Part shown: piece after piece, positions 42,534 through 52,494 of the stretch
How the letters are laid out: each line of letters opens with the position of its first letter
Numbering within the stretch: the stretch's first letter is position 1
From: Haloplanus salinarum
GTDB lineage: Archaea; Halobacteriota; Halobacteria; Halobacteriales; Haloferacaceae
Direction: 5' to 3'
DNA length: 64,000 bases
Assembly (NCBI RefSeq): GCF_024498175.1
Contig: NZ_CP101823.1
Coordinates: forward strand, 3,168,987-3,232,986
The notes under the pieces: generated by a model
What the model saw: the letters and a program-made list of their open reading frames with translations, nothing else
The model's database searches: none
What the model was told of the DNA's origin: nothing
Position numbers and translations under genes: made by a program

Positions 42534-43490
42534 ATGACTTCGGTGGGAAGCGCGGACGCCTCGCCCGGAACGGTCGACACCGGCCGTCTGGAGGTCGGCG
42601 AGACCCGCGACGGCAGTACGTTCGGTCTCCCCGTCGCCGTCGTCGAGGGAGCCCGCGACGGCCCGACCCTCTACGTGCAGGCGGCCAGCGACGGCGACGA
42701 ACTCAACGGTGTCGGCGTGGTCCAGCGCGTCGTTCCACAACTCGACCCCGACGAACTCTCGGGGACGGTGATCGTCGTCGGCATCGTCAACTACCACGCC
42801 TTCCAGGTGGCCGAACACCGCAACCCCATCGACGACACGAAGATGAACCGGGCCTACCCCGGCGACGGGAACGGCACGTCGAGCGAGCGTATCGCCGCCG
42901 CCACCTACGATGTCGCCCGCGAGGCCGACCTCGTCCTCGACCTCCACCAGGGGTCGACCAGCCGGATGATCGACGAGGTGCGGGTCCGGTGTGGCCGCCG
43001 TCACCGCCTCCACTCGCAGTGTCTCGAACTCGCGAAGACCTTCGGCTGTGGCTACGTCCTCGACCAGAAAGGACCGGACGGGCAGTTGGCCCGTGTCGCC
43101 CCCTCCGACGGCGTGCCCGCGGTCGACCCCGAACTCGGCGGCGCCGTCGGCTGGGACGAGGGGAGCATCGCGAAGGGCGTCGAGGGCGTGTTCAACGTGC
43201 TCCGCGGCTACGACTTCCTCGACGGTGACGCCGGTATCGAACCCCAGACGCGGGCCAAGGCCTTCGACCAGTACGGCTCGCCGGTTGGCGGCCTCGTCCG
43301 CTATCAGCACGACCTCGGCGACCGCGTGACCGCCGACGAGACGCTGTTCGAGGTGACCGATCCCTTCGGCGGATTGAAAGCGCGGATCACCGCCGACAAC
43401 GACGGCATCTTCTGGCGGAGTCGCCGCCTTCCGCAGGTCGCCACCGGCGAGTACGTCTGCTCGGTCGGCAAGAACGTCGACACGTACTGA
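42534..43490 (+). CDS. succinylglutamate desuccinylase/aspartoacylase family hydrolase
   Basis: 318 residues. The M14-like zinc deacylase pattern is visible: YVQAASDGDELNGVGVVQRV, then NPIDDTKMNRAYPGDGNGTS and DLVLDLHQGSTS with the second metal His. The first motif usually reads HGDE; here the metal His is Asp (SDGDE). The C-terminal part resembles a lipoyl-like domain (LVRYQHDLGDRVTADETLFE). The substrate is an N-acyl amino acid or similar. One base overlap links it to the next gene (TGATG). Confidence 0.88.
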   Translation: MTSVGSADASPGTVDTGRLEVGETRDGSTFGLPVAVVEGARDGPTLYVQAASDGDELNGVGVVQRVVPQLDPDELSGTVIVVGIVNYHAFQVAEHRNPIDDTKMNRAYPGDGNGTSSERIAAATYDVAREADLVLDLHQGSTSRMIDEVRVRCGRRHRLHSQCLELAKTFGCGYVLDQKGPDGQLARVAPSDGVPAVDPELGGAVGWDEGSIAKGVEGVFNVLRGYDFLDGDAGIEPQTRAKAFDQYGSPVGGLVRYQHDLGDRVTADETLFEVTDPFGGLKARITADNDGIFWRSRRLPQVATGEYVCSVGKNVDTY

Positions 43491-44560
43491 TGGCCGCCCG
43501 CCTCGCCTGCCCGGCCTGCGGCGAGACGTACGCCGATCGCTGGCGCTGTGTCTGTGGCACGCCCCTGGAGTTCGCGTCGGCGCCCCGGCCCGACGGCCCG
43601 GCACCCCCGTTCGCGTCGTTCGACACCCGCCGCGGCCTGTGGGCGTTCGATGCCTTCCTCCCGGTCGAGCCACGCGTCTCCCTCGGCGAGGGGTTCACGC
43701 CCCTCGTCGACGCCCCGGCCTGGGACGCGACGTTCAAACTGGAGTACGTCTCGCCGACGGGGAGTTTCAAGGACCGCGGCGCCGCGACGACCGTCTCGCG
43801 GGCGCTCGAACTCGGCGTCGACCGGGTGATCGAGGACTCCTCTGGCAACGCCGGCACGGCCATCGCGACCTACGCCGCCCGCGCCGGCCTCGATGCCGAC
43901 GTCTACGTCCCCGCCTCGGTCACGGACGCCAAACGGCGGGCCATCGCGGCGACGGGGGCGCGGGTGCGGGAGATCACGGGGGATCGCGAGGCGGTCGCCG
44001 ACGCCTGTCGGGAGGCGGTCACGGATGGCGACGGCTGGTACGCCAGCCACGCCTGGAACCCTGCCTTCTTCGCCGGCACCGCCACCTTCGGGATCGAACT
44101 CGCCGCCCAGCGGGACTGGTCGCCCCCCGACGCGGTCGTCGTCCCCCTCGGCCACGGGACGCTCCTCCTCGGCGCCTACCGCGGCTTCCGCACGCTCGTC
44201 GAGGCGGGGTGGGCCGACGACCTCCCCCGCCTCCTCGCGGTTCAGGCCAGCGGGTACGCGCCCGTGGCCGACGACCGGAACGGCGGGTCCGCCGGGACGA
44301 ACGACCTCGCCGACGGCATCCAGGTGCGCGAACCGGTCCGACGCGCGGCCGTCGACGCCGCCCTCGACGCGACCGGCGGGGACGCCATCGCAGTGTCGAC
44401 GTCGGCCGTCGAGACGGCGCTCTCCGACCTCCGGGATGCGGGGTTCGGCGTCGAACCGACCGCAGCCGTGGCCCCGGCGGGGCTTCGTGCGTACCGCGGC
44501 CGCGGGGTCGTCGATGCCGACGCCGATGTCGTCGTGCCGCTCACCGGCCGCGCGAAGTGA
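43490..44560 (+). CDS. threonine-synthase-like PLP enzyme
   Basis: 356 residues. A zinc-ribbon-like N-terminus (CPACGETYADRWRCVCGTPL) precedes a type II PLP fold. The PLP Lys is in PTGSFKDRGAATTVS (near residue 95), SSGNAGTAIATYAARAG binds the phosphate, and PLGHGTLLLGAYRGF is the glycine loop. The architecture is that of archaeal threonine synthases and paralogues. Whether it makes threonine is uncertain, because no thr genes are nearby. Its start overlaps the deacylase stop by one base. Confidence 0.82.
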   Translation: MAARLACPACGETYADRWRCVCGTPLEFASAPRPDGPAPPFASFDTRRGLWAFDAFLPVEPRVSLGEGFTPLVDAPAWDATFKLEYVSPTGSFKDRGAATTVSRALELGVDRVIEDSSGNAGTAIATYAARAGLDADVYVPASVTDAKRRAIAATGARVREITGDREAVADACREAVTDGDGWYASHAWNPAFFAGTATFGIELAAQRDWSPPDAVVVPLGHGTLLLGAYRGFRTLVEAGWADDLPRLLAVQASGYAPVADDRNGGSAGTNDLADGIQVREPVRRAAVDAALDATGGDAIAVSTSAVETALSDLRDAGFGVEPTAAVAPAGLRAYRGRGVVDADADVVVPLTGRAK

Positions 44561-44608
44561 GGGTCCCGTCGGTCGCCGCCGTCGCGGCCGGTGAGCGGGG
44601 CGACGCAC

Positions 44609-44824
44609 TCACCTGATCTCGTCGATCGCGACGAAGGCGTCGTCGGTCGCCGTGATCCAGGCCGTGAGCCGGCGATCCTCGGGGGCGTTCGAGGGGTACA
44701 CCGTGCACTGACTGCCGTCGCTCCCGACGGCCTCGATGGTGTGGTCCAGGGTGTACGTCGGCCAGCGGTCGAGTGCGGGGCTGTCGACCGTCGCCGGCCG
44801 GTCGTCCTCGTCGACCGAACTCAC
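44609..44824 (-). CDS. small haloarchaeal protein, DUF7511-like
   Basis: 71 residues from a GTG start. The second half reads CTVYPSNAPEDRRLTAWITA then TDDAFVAIDEIR, which resembles a short haloarchaeal domain of unknown function (I think DUF7511). It is acidic and soluble. A small palindrome GTGAATCGTTCAC (44846-44858) sits just upstream of the start and might be an operator. It converges on the threonine-synthase-like gene. Confidence 0.6.
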   Translation of the reverse strand: MSSVDEDDRPATVDSPALDRWPTYTLDHTIEAVGSDGSQCTVYPSNAPEDRRLTAWITATDDAFVAIDEIR

Positions 44825-44952
44825 GGGCCGATCACCCGACGAAGCGTGAATCGTTCACACATCACTCGCTCCCTCGGGCGCTTCCCCCTTGCCTATTGAC
44901 TCCTTACCACGGGTTAACGAGTCGTTGAACCGCGGATATCCGTCGTATACCG

Positions 44953-46215
44953 TCAGCGCTCGGGGTGGGTCGGCGCGTCGAACCCGCCCCGGACCAGCGG
45001 TTTGGCGACGTGTCGGCGCGCGCAGGGCGGCACCTCGTACCAGCCGGGATCGAGCCGCCGGTCGACGTCGCGCCCGACCCGTCCGGGGGCCGTCGTCCCG
45101 CAGTCCCGACACCGGTAGCCCTGCTCCCGGCCGGCGCTCTCCATCGACCGCTCGCAGTCCGGACACGCCGGCACGACCCGTTCGGTCGTCACCGCCTCCC
45201 GGAGCGCGAACTTCTCGAGTTTGAGCGTCCCCTCGCCCACCTCGCCACAGACTGTCACGCGGTCGCCGGGACGGAGCCCGCGCACCCGGTCCCGGAAGCG
45301 TTTGGTCGGCTCGAAGGCCACGCAGGGGAGCCGGTCGTCGCCGTCGCGGAGCGTCAGGTGAACGTGGCCGCCCGCCCGCGTCTCGGGCGCCTCGTCGACG
45401 ACGCCGTCGACTCGGTAGGCGCGGCCGTCCTGCACCGTCCCGACCCGTCCCGGCCGCAGGTGGGCGTCGGTCCCCTGATTGGTCACGAAGGTGGTCTCGC
45501 GGTCGACCGGTTCGCTCTCGATGGCGGCGGCGACGCGCCGCACCGCCTCGGGGTCGTCGCCGCGGATCCCGTAGAGGATCGGGCCGGGCGCCGCGGGCAC
45601 ACAGACGAGTTCGTCCTCGACGCGGTCGACGGTGTCCCAGGCGTCGGGGTAGGCCGCCTGCGCCGCCGCGAACGCCGAGTCGCGGTCGACCGTCCGCGGC
45701 GTCCCGCAGCGATCCAGCGCGCGGTACGCGATGTGTTCGTGGGTCCAGTCGTCGAAGGCGCGGGCGGCGCCGACGGCCGCGAGGGCGCCGATCCGCCCCC
45801 GACCGTCCCCCCACCCACGGTGGCGGTAGTCCGCATCCTCGATCAGCGCCAGCGCGTCCGCGAGGTCGATCCGCTCGCGCACCGCCCGGCGCGCGAACGC
45901 GGCGACCGGATCGGGGACGCCCTCGCCCGCCGCGACGACCACCCCCGGACTCGTCCGCGGGTCGTCGACCGCGGCGAACCGATCCACAAGCCGCTCGGCG
46001 AGGCGACCGGCCCGGCCCGGATCGAGGTCCGTCTCGACACAGAGCGCGGCGTTGCCCCGGGTCTTCCACTCCACGGCGGGGTTCAGGCGGATCAGCCGGC
46101 GCTCGACGATCCGTCCACCCGCCTCGGCGATGGCCTCGGCGAGGCGGGTCGCCACGTACGTCGTACACATCCCCCGTTCCCGGGAATCGGTGTCGTCGAT
46201 GCCGACGAGCGTCAC
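44953..46215 (-). CDS. tiaS: tRNA(Ile2) 2-agmatinylcytidine synthetase TiaS
   Basis: 420 residues. The opening [20 protein letters not shown], with GIDDTD and its metal-binding Asp, is specific. Next come [18 protein letters not shown], an OB-fold stretch ([19 protein letters not shown]) and a C-terminal zinc ribbon (CPDCERSM...YRCRDCG). It attaches agmatine to C34 of tRNA-Ile so that the AUA codon is read. It is archaea-specific. It is divergent from the HTH regulator. Confidence 0.96.
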   Translation of the reverse strand: MTLVGIDDTDSRERGMCTTYVATRLAEAIAEAGGRIVERRLIRLNPAVEWKTRGNAALCVETDLDPGRAGRLAERLVDRFAAVDDPRTSPGVVVAAGEGVPDPVAAFARRAVRERIDLADALALIEDADYRHRGWGDGRGRIGALAAVGAARAFDDWTHEHIAYRALDRCGTPRTVDRDSAFAAAQAAYPDAWDTVDRVEDELVCVPAAPGPILYGIRGDDPEAVRRVAAAIESEPVDRETTFVTNQGTDAHLRPGRVGTVQDGRAYRVDGVVDEAPETRAGGHVHLTLRDGDDRLPCVAFEPTKRFRDRVRGLRPGDRVTVCGEVGEGTLKLEKFALREAVTTERVVPACPDCERSMESAGREQGYRCRDCGTTAPGRVGRDVDRRLDPGWYEVPPCARRHVAKPLVRGGFDAPTHPER

Positions 46216-46323
46216 GGGGGCGCTACGCCGGGCGCCGTTGAAAGACGTTTCGCGTCGACGAGCGAGCCCTCACACCCCCGTCAACGCGCCAATCGCCAGA
46301 CAACGGGCAGGTCTTCGACACAA

Positions 46324-46332
46324 CTTATATAT
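46324..46332 (+). promoter_or_regulatory. TATA box of the HTH regulator gene
   Basis: CTTATATAT is a strong TATA box about 28 bases upstream of the ATG at 46357. It marks a leaderless transcript and sets the start codon. Confidence 0.65.
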
Positions 46333-46356
46333 GTCGCGGGGCGCTTACCTTTCGGT

Positions 46357-47328
46357 ATGTCACGGTCAGCACTGGTCGGAAACATCACTGCGATGCTCCA
46401 AGACGCGGGATTCGCGGTGAGCGACCGGTGTTCGATTCGTCCCAAGAGCTTCGACCTGGCGGCCCGCCGCGGCGACGACCTGCTTCTGGTCAAGATCCTC
46501 GCCAACGTCGACGGCCTCGATGCCGAGACGGGCGTCGAGATGCGTCGACTCGGGTCGTATCTCTCCGCGACGCCGCTGGTCATCGGCCTGCGCACCCGCG
46601 ACGAGGAGCTGAAACCGGAGGTGGTGTACTTCCGACACGGCATTCCGGCGATCAACCCGGATACGGCCTTCGACCTGTTCGTCGAGAACGTCTCGCCGCT
46701 CATCTACGCCGCGCCGGGCGGCCTCTATGTCAACATCGACGGCGACCTGCTGGCCGACGAACGCGAGGAGCGCGGGTGGAGCCTCGGCCGGCTGGCGACC
46801 GAACTCGGCGTCTCGCGGCGCACCGTCTCGAAGTACGAGGACGGCATGAACGCCAGCATCGACGTGGCCATCCAGCTCGAGGAGCTCTTCGACCAGCCGT
46901 TCAGCGACCCCGTGGACGTGATGGACGGCGCCGAGGCGGTGCGGGAGGCCGACCCGACCCCCGAGGACCCGGCCCTCGACCCCGACGGGGATCACGTGCT
47001 CGCCGTCCTCGCCCGCGTCGGCTTCACCGTCCACCCGACGGACCGGGCCCCCTTCTCGGCCGTCAGCGAGGACGGCGACCGCGAGATCGAGAACCTGCTT
47101 ACCGGCCACTCCGCGTTCACCCGCAGCGCCGAGAAGCGCGCCCGGATCATGTCCTCGCTCGGCGAGGTGACCCGGACCCGGGCCGTCTACGTCACCGAGG
47201 AACGCGAGAAACGGGACGCCGTCGAGGGGACGGCGCTGGTGAGCGAGGACGAACTCGCCGCGCTCAGGGACGCCGACGACCTCCGCGACCTCATCCTCGA
47301 ACGCGCCCGGGCGCCCGCCGAGAGTTAA
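46357..47328 (+). CDS. archaeal HTH-type transcriptional regulator (UPF0366-like)
   Basis: 323 residues. The N-terminal half ([24 protein letters not shown]-type core) is a nuclease-like or sensory fold. A central Cro/C1-type helix-turn-helix ([20 protein letters not shown], then [12 protein letters not shown]) lies near residues 131-161. The C-terminal part is again related to the N-terminal type. A conserved archaeal regulator whose targets are unknown. It is preceded by a strong TATA box and followed by a cupin gene 25 bases downstream. Confidence 0.88.
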   Translation: MSRSALVGNITAMLQDAGFAVSDRCSIRPKSFDLAARRGDDLLLVKILANVDGLDAETGVEMRRLGSYLSATPLVIGLRTRDEELKPEVVYFRHGIPAINPDTAFDLFVENVSPLIYAAPGGLYVNIDGDLLADEREERGWSLGRLATELGVSRRTVSKYEDGMNASIDVAIQLEELFDQPFSDPVDVMDGAEAVREADPTPEDPALDPDGDHVLAVLARVGFTVHPTDRAPFSAVSEDGDREIENLLTGHSAFTRSAEKRARIMSSLGEVTRTRAVYVTEEREKRDAVEGTALVSEDELAALRDADDLRDLILERARAPAES

Positions 47329-47353
47329 GACCCTCGCGGCCGGTCGGTCGACC

Positions 47354-47737
47354 GTGACCGACGGATTCAGCGTCGTCGACCCCGAGGAAGTGTCGACCGA
47401 GCCGTTCCGGACCTGTGAGACGGTCGTCCGGAAGCTGACCGAACCGCTGGGCTGTACCGAACTCCGGGTGAATCAGGTGCTCGTCGACCCCGGCGAGGTG
47501 ACGACGCCACACACCCACGAGGGACAGGAGGAGGTGTTCGTGGCGACGACCGGCGGTCAGATCGCCATCGACGGCGAGGTCCACGAGGTGCCGGCCGGCG
47601 GGGTCGTCCGCGTCGCGCCGGAGACGGTCCGGAACCTGTGTAACCACACCGACGAGCGACACGTCTGGCTCGCCTTCGGCGCACCGCCGGTCGGGAGCGT
47701 CGAGGGGTTCGGGGCCTACGTCGTCGCCGACGAGTGA
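47354..47737 (+). CDS. cupin-domain protein
   Basis: 127 residues from GTG. The two cupin motifs appear: GEVTTPHTHEGQEEVFVATT (metal His, His and Glu) and GGVVRVAPETVRNLCNHTDE with a later His. One metal ion is expected. The role could be an enzyme or ligand sensor; the substrate is unknown. It lies just after the HTH regulator and may share its transcript. Confidence 0.87.
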   Translation: MTDGFSVVDPEEVSTEPFRTCETVVRKLTEPLGCTELRVNQVLVDPGEVTTPHTHEGQEEVFVATTGGQIAIDGEVHEVPAGGVVRVAPETVRNLCNHTDERHVWLAFGAPPVGSVEGFGAYVVADE

Positions 47738-47747
47738 CCGCCGCGGA

Positions 47748-48008
47748 TCAGTTCTCCGCGCGGGCGCCGTAGGTCTCCTCCAGATACTCGACGATATCGT
47801 CGCTCTCGGGCATCCCCTCGACGTCGTTGTCCGGGTCGACGAGAACCGGCACGCCGGTCTGTCCGCTCACGTCCTCGACGTCGGTCCGCTCGGAGTGTGA
47901 TCGGGGCACCTCGTGGGAGACGTACTCCAGGTCGAGTTCGTCGAGTTTGTCGATTACCTTCGCACAGTAGGGGCAGCCGGGCAGTTCGTAGAGTTCGAGG
48001 TTCGACAT
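47748..48008 (-). CDS. glutaredoxin-family protein
   Basis: 86 residues. The active site CPYC is near residues 12-15 (YELPGCPYCAKVIDKLDEL), and QTGVPVLVDPDNDVEGMPES, with cis-Pro, confirms the fold. It reduces disulfides or handles Fe-S clusters using low-molecular thiols. Cytoplasmic. ATG 48008. It converges on the cupin gene. Confidence 0.92.
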   Translation of the reverse strand: MSNLELYELPGCPYCAKVIDKLDELDLEYVSHEVPRSHSERTDVEDVSGQTGVPVLVDPDNDVEGMPESDDIVEYLEETYGARAEN

Positions 48009-48067
48009 CACCCGCACTTGCGGCTCCGTCCTCTTGAGGGCGGCGGGCGTGTGTGCCGCCGTCGCCG

Positions 48068-49468
48068 CTACGCGAGGGTGTTCGTCCGTACGACGTAGTA
48101 CAGGACGAACGCGCCGGCCAGCGCCCAGTGGCCGGGGCGGACGTCGCCCCACTCGCCGCGGGCGGCCTTCACGATCGGATAGGTGACGATGCCGGCCGCG
48201 ATGCCGGTCGCGATGGAGTACGTCAGCGGCATGACGAGGATGGTCATGCCCGCGGGGATCGCATAGGAGAGGTCGTCCCACGCGATGTCGACGACGTTGC
48301 CGAGCATGACGACGCCGATGACGACGAGGGCGATGTGGGAGGCATAGAGGGGGATGGCCGCCGCCAGCGGCACGACCGCGAGCGACGCGAGAAAGAGCAG
48401 GGCGACCACCAGGGCGGTCATGCCCGTCCGGCCGCCCTCCTCGACGCCGGCGGCCGATTCGATATACGTCGTCACCGTCGACGTGCCGAGCATTCCCCCG
48501 ACCGTCGTGCCGACGGCGTCGGCCATCAGCGGCCTGTCGATGTCCGGCAGGTTGCCGTCCTCGTTGAGGAAGCCGGCGATCTGTGAGACGCCGGTGAGCG
48601 TCCCCGCGGTGTCGAAGAAGTCGACGAAGAAGAAGGTGAAGACGACCAGCGCGAAGGTGAACGCCTCGATGTCGGCGAGGCCGTCGAGGAAGGCGCCCGC
48701 GAGCGGCGTGATGTCGTAGGTGGCGCTCGGACCGCCCGCCACGAGTCGGCCGGCGGCCTCGCTCCCGACGACCCCCGCGTTGGCGACCACCCAGCCGAGC
48801 ACGGCGGTGGCGACGATGCCGATGACGATGGAGCCCCTGATCCCGCGGGCGTAGAGCGCGAACGTGAACAGCAGGCCGACGACGGAGACGATGGCGACGG
48901 GGTCGGAGGCGACCGCCCCCAGTTGGACGAGCGTCGCGGGGTCGTCGACGACGATGCCCATCGCCTGCAACCCGATGATGGCGAGAAAGAGGCCGATCCC
49001 GGTACCGACCGCGAACTTCACCGGTTCGGGGAAGGCCCGGATGACGTACTCGCGGGCGCCGACGGCCGTGAGGACGATGAAGACGATCCCCTCGACCACG
49101 ACGGCCGCGAGCGCGGTCTGCCAGGGGATACCCAGCGCCCCGACGACGGTGAACGCGAAGAAGGCGTTCAGCCCCAGTCCCGGCGCCTGCCCGAACGGGC
49201 GGTTCGCGTAGAACGCCATGATCAGCGTCGCCGTCGCCGCCGCGATGATGGTGACGACCGCGAGCATCGACTGTACTTCCGGCAGGCTGTACCCCGGAAC
49301 GGTGATCCCGGGTTTCTCGCCGGGGATGCCGGCGAGGATGCTCGGGTTCACCACGACGATGTACGACATCGTCAGGAACGTGGTGAGCCCCGCGAGCACC
49401 TCCGTGCGGAGATCCGTCCCGTGCTCCTCGAACTCGAAGTAGTTCGCCAGCGAATCACTCAGCGCCAT
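48068..49468 (-). CDS. NCS2-family nucleobase permease (AzgA-like)
   Basis: 466 residues with about 12-14 helices. The N-terminus GTDLRTEVLAGLTTFLTMSY then IVVVNPSILA is typical of hypoxanthine/guanine/adenine permeases. VVFTFFFVDFFDTAGTLTGV and DAVGTTVGGMLGTSTVTTYI hold the substrate and cation motifs. It probably imports a purine with protons or sodium. It lies downstream of pyrE on the same strand, which suggests a nucleotide salvage context. Confidence 0.92.
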   Translation of the reverse strand: MALSDSLANYFEFEEHGTDLRTEVLAGLTTFLTMSYIVVVNPSILAGIPGEKPGITVPGYSLPEVQSMLAVVTIIAAATATLIMAFYANRPFGQAPGLGLNAFFAFTVVGALGIPWQTALAAVVVEGIVFIVLTAVGAREYVIRAFPEPVKFAVGTGIGLFLAIIGLQAMGIVVDDPATLVQLGAVASDPVAIVSVVGLLFTFALYARGIRGSIVIGIVATAVLGWVVANAGVVGSEAAGRLVAGGPSATYDITPLAGAFLDGLADIEAFTFALVVFTFFFVDFFDTAGTLTGVSQIAGFLNEDGNLPDIDRPLMADAVGTTVGGMLGTSTVTTYIESAAGVEEGGRTGMTALVVALLFLASLAVVPLAAAIPLYASHIALVVIGVVMLGNVVDIAWDDLSYAIPAGMTILVMPLTYSIATGIAAGIVTYPIVKAARGEWGDVRPGHWALAGAFVLYYVVRTNTLA

Positions 49469-49550
49469 CTATACCCCAGCGTATCCGTGATGTGGAACTT
49501 AACGGTTGGCATGCGACGCCCGCGAAATACGGACGAACGTCGATGAGGGT

Positions 49551-50072
49551 TCAGTCTCCGGCCAGCAGATCCTCGGCGGTCAGCAGGGCGTCGAGTTCGA
49601 TGCCGTGATCCGCGAGCAGTTCGCTCGCCCCCTCGCCGCGGTCGACGACCACCAGCACGCGGTCGACGACGGCGCCCGCCTCCCGGAGCGCCTCGACGGC
49701 GTCGAGCGCGCTCGTCCCCGTCGTGGCGATGTCCTCGAGGACGACCACGCGCTCGCCCTCGTCGAGTCGCCCCTCGATGCGGTTGCCCGTCCCGTACTCC
49801 TTGGCCTGCTTGCGCGCGATGACGTAGGGGCGGCCGGTCTCGGCGCTCGTCACCGCCACCAGCGGCACCGCACCGAGGGCGACGCCCGCGAGTTTCGGCT
49901 CGTCGATCCGCTCGGCGAAGGCCGCGGCGATCAGCCGCAGACACTCGGGGTCGGTCTCGAAGAGGTACTTGTCGACGTAGTAGTCGCTCGTCCCGCCGTG
50001 GGAGAGTTCGAACTCGCCGAACTCGACGGCGTCCGCGTCCCGGAGCGCCGCGATGAGGTCCTGATCCGCCAT
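49551..50072 (-). CDS. pyrE: orotate phosphoribosyltransferase
   Basis: 173 residues, normal length. PRPP binding motif [20 protein letters not shown] (near residues 108-127), [20 protein letters not shown] and the flexible loop [16 protein letters not shown] are all present. It joins orotate and PRPP to give OMP in pyrimidine synthesis. It lies 46 bases from carS. Confidence 0.95.
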   Translation of the reverse strand: MADQDLIAALRDADAVEFGEFELSHGGTSDYYVDKYLFETDPECLRLIAAAFAERIDEPKLAGVALGAVPLVAVTSAETGRPYVIARKQAKEYGTGNRIEGRLDEGERVVVLEDIATTGTSALDAVEALREAGAVVDRVLVVVDRGEGASELLADHGIELDALLTAEDLLAGD

Positions 50073-50118
50073 TGGCGTGACCGGGGCCGCGAACGGACAT
50101 AAACGGGACGGTCCCCGC

Positions 50119-50661
50119 TCACCAGGGTTCGGACTTCAGGCCGAGGAGGTACGCCCCGACGTTGGTCGTGACGTGGAGCAGGGGCGTGGCGACGAGGATC
50201 ACTGCCAGACGCGCGGGCGAGAACGTCGAGAGCGTCCACGACGGCGCGAGGAGGGCCGCCAGGGCGAGCGCCCCGACCACGAAGTCGAGTTGGTCGAGGC
50301 CCGGGACGGCGGCGCCGCGTTCGCGGTCCAGGCGTCGCTTCACGAACGAGGCGCCGATGTCGCCGAGCATCGCGCCGAGCGCCAGGCCGACCGCCGCCCG
50401 GAGCGGGAACGAGGGGAGGGTGGCCCCGAGCGCCGCGGCGGCGCCCGGTCGGACGGCGTCGAGCCCCATCGCCAGCGCGACGCCCGCGACGGTGCCCGCG
50501 GCCGTGCCGCGCCAGGTCTTGCCGTCGCCGAGGAGCCGACGGCCGTCGACCGTGCGCCCGCCGTCGATGGGACGCCCGCCGCCGGCCAGGACCGCGACGT
50601 TGTTCGGGACGTACGCCGGCAGCATCGCCCAGAGCGCGCCGGCGACGAGCGAAACCACCAT
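50119..50661 (-). CDS. carS: CDP-archaeol synthase
   Basis: 180 residues and about five membrane helices. The archaeal motif [18 protein letters not shown] (near residues 43-60) and the metal-binding [20 protein letters not shown] then PGLDQLDF match CarS. It activates unsaturated archaetidic acid with CTP to CDP-archaeol in archaeal membrane lipid synthesis. The ATG at 50661 is used since longer frames lack membrane character. It is divergent from the DUF502 gene. Confidence 0.95.
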   Translation of the reverse strand: MVVSLVAGALWAMLPAYVPNNVAVLAGGGRPIDGGRTVDGRRLLGDGKTWRGTAAGTVAGVALAMGLDAVRPGAAAALGATLPSFPLRAAVGLALGAMLGDIGASFVKRRLDRERGAAVPGLDQLDFVVGALALAALLAPSWTLSTFSPARLAVILVATPLLHVTTNVGAYLLGLKSEPW

Positions 50662-50752
50662 ACCTCCCGTAGATGATCGGGGGGTGAAAAGCCCCGGCGG
50701 TTCGCGGCGGGACGTGGACACGCTGAAGACCCCAGCACTCCATCCCCCGGTA

Positions 50753-51388
50753 ATGTCCTCGTGGAGACGCGACGTCGCCAGCGGACTGGTGGTCCTCGTC
50801 CCCATCCTGGTCACCCTGTTCGTCCTCAACTGGCTGTACGCCAGGGTCGCGGAACTACCCGTCGTCCGGACGCTCCCACCCTACTACGGCGTCCCCGTCG
50901 CGCTCGTCGTGTTCGTCATGCTGGTGTTGTCGGTCGGCTACCTGATGCGGACGACCGCCGGTCGCCTGTTCGAGCGCGTCCTCGACAGCGCGATGAACCA
51001 CGTGCCCCTCATTCGGATCCTCTACAACGCCTCGAAACTCGCCGTCGAGACGGCACTCACCGGCACCGAGGACCTCCAGAAGCCGGTCCGACTGGAGACC
51101 TGGCCCGGGATCGACATGACCGCGTTCAAGACCGGGCAGACCACCGCCGACGGCAAGGTCGTCCTGTTCATGCCCACCGCCCCGAACATCACCACCGGGT
51201 TCGTCATCGAGGTGGCCCCCGACCGGATCGAGGAGACCGGCGAGAGCGTCGAGGAGGCGCTGACGCGCATCCTCAGCGCCGGATTCGCGGAGGACGAACA
51301 CGCCCAGCGGATCGACACCGCCGTCGAAGAGGCCGGCGCGGAGGCCGAGCCAGGGACGGCGACCGACGACGGGACCGCCGACCCGTGA
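50753..51388 (+). CDS. DUF502 family membrane protein
   Basis: 211 residues. Two helices (about 9-30 and 44-66) are followed by the conserved DUF502 part: [20 protein letters not shown] and [19 protein letters not shown]. The acidic tail is disordered. The family's function is unknown. It is convergent with ilvE, stop against stop. Confidence 0.87.
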   Translation: MSSWRRDVASGLVVLVPILVTLFVLNWLYARVAELPVVRTLPPYYGVPVALVVFVMLVLSVGYLMRTTAGRLFERVLDSAMNHVPLIRILYNASKLAVETALTGTEDLQKPVRLETWPGIDMTAFKTGQTTADGKVVLFMPTAPNITTGFVIEVAPDRIEETGESVEEALTRILSAGFAEDEHAQRIDTAVEEAGAEAEPGTATDDGTADP

Positions 51389-52336
51389 CTACACGTCGAC
51401 GTACGTGAACCAGTCCTCGTGGGCGTCGGTGCGGCGCTCGACCAGATCGAAGAAGGCCTTCTGGATGTCCTCGGTCACCGGGCCGCGGCTCCCCTCGCCG
51501 ACGACGACGTTGTCCACCTTGCGGATCGGCGTGACCTCCGCCGCGGTGCCCGAGAAGAACAACTCGTCCGCGGTGTTGAGTTCGCCCCGGCTGATCGTCG
51601 CGTCGTCGTGGACGGTGTACCCCTGCTCGCGCGCGAGCGTGATGACGGTGTTCCGGGTGATGCCGTCGAGGATGCCCTCGGCGAGGCCGGGGGTGTAGAT
51701 TTCGTCGTCGCGGACGAGAAACAGGTTCTCGCCCGGACCCTCGGCGACGTTGCCCTCGCCGTTCAGGAGGAGCGCCTCGGTGTACCCCTCCCGCTTTGCC
51801 TCCAGACTCGCCAGCACGCTGTTGACGTACGGGCCCGTCGTCTTGGCGTTGGTCGGGATCTGTGCCGAGGAGTACTTCTGCCACGACGACACCGTGACCT
51901 CGACGCCCTGCTCCAGCGCGTCCTCGCCGAGGTAGGCTCCCCAGGGCCAGACGGCGATGGCCACCTGTTCCGGACAGGTCTCGGGGCTCAACCCCAGCAT
52001 GTCGTAGCCGTAGTACGCGATCGGTCGGATGTAACAGGAGGGGAGATCCTGCCGGCGGATGAGTTCCTTCGTCGCTTCGGTCAGTTCCTCGCGGTCGAAG
52101 GGGACCTCCAGGTTGTACGGCTTCCCCGACTGGTAGAAGCGATCCAGGTGTTCCTCCCACCGGAAGATGGCCGGGCCATCCTCCGTATCGTAGCAGCGGA
52201 CGCCCTCGAAGACCCCCGTGCCGTAGTGGAGGCCGTGGGTGAGCACGTGGATCTGCGCGTCGTCCCAGTCGACGAACTCGCCGTCCATCCAGACGGTGTC
52301 GACGTCGCCGGCCTCGCGCATCTCTTCGAAGCCCAT
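51389..52336 (-). CDS. ilvE: branched-chain amino acid aminotransferase
   Basis: 315 residues, fold type IV PLP enzyme. HYGTGVFEGVRCYDTEDGPA, NLEVPFDRE, then NAKTTGPYVNSVLASLEAKR with the PLP-binding Lys and the late motif ELNTADELFFSGTAAEVTPI are typical. It transaminates 2-oxo acids to Val, Leu and Ile. The ATG at 52336 is preferred to a GTG nine bases upstream, because of a tight link with a small upstream ORF whose stop is one base away. Confidence 0.95.
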   Translation of the reverse strand: MGFEEMREAGDVDTVWMDGEFVDWDDAQIHVLTHGLHYGTGVFEGVRCYDTEDGPAIFRWEEHLDRFYQSGKPYNLEVPFDREELTEATKELIRRQDLPSCYIRPIAYYGYDMLGLSPETCPEQVAIAVWPWGAYLGEDALEQGVEVTVSSWQKYSSAQIPTNAKTTGPYVNSVLASLEAKREGYTEALLLNGEGNVAEGPGENLFLVRDDEIYTPGLAEGILDGITRNTVITLAREQGYTVHDDATISRGELNTADELFFSGTAAEVTPIRKVDNVVVGEGSRGPVTEDIQKAFFDLVERRTDAHEDWFTYVDV

Positions 52337-52337
52337 C

Positions 52338-52412
52338 TCACGCACCCTCCGTGCGCCGGCCTGGGCTTCCCGTCCGAGTCCCGTCGCGAGAAGTCGTCGT
52401 ATCGAGCAGCAT
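52338..52412 (-). CDS. possible 24-residue leader peptide before ilvE
   Basis: The frame MLLDTTTSRDGTRTGSPGRR (plus TEGA) ends in TGA one base before the ilvE ATG. A TATA-like CTTAAC about 30 bases upstream of its ATG fits a leaderless start. The interval between start and ilvE is 76 bases. It could couple translation to ilvE, yet it holds only two Leu codons and no clear attenuator. An untranslated leader is the main alternative. Confidence 0.3.
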   Translation of the reverse strand: MLLDTTTSRDGTRTGSPGRRTEGA

Positions 52413-52494
52413 GAGTTGGTGTCATTTGTCCCAATCCGCTCTTAACAGTTTCCGTGCGGGTCGTCGGCGCGAATCGCCGTGGGCGACGGACCGC

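Noticed and set aside
44897-44925. Loose inverted repeat GACTC...GAGTC upstream of the DUF7511-like gene
   Set aside because: Arms are only five bases and the inner part does not pair consistently; chance is likely.
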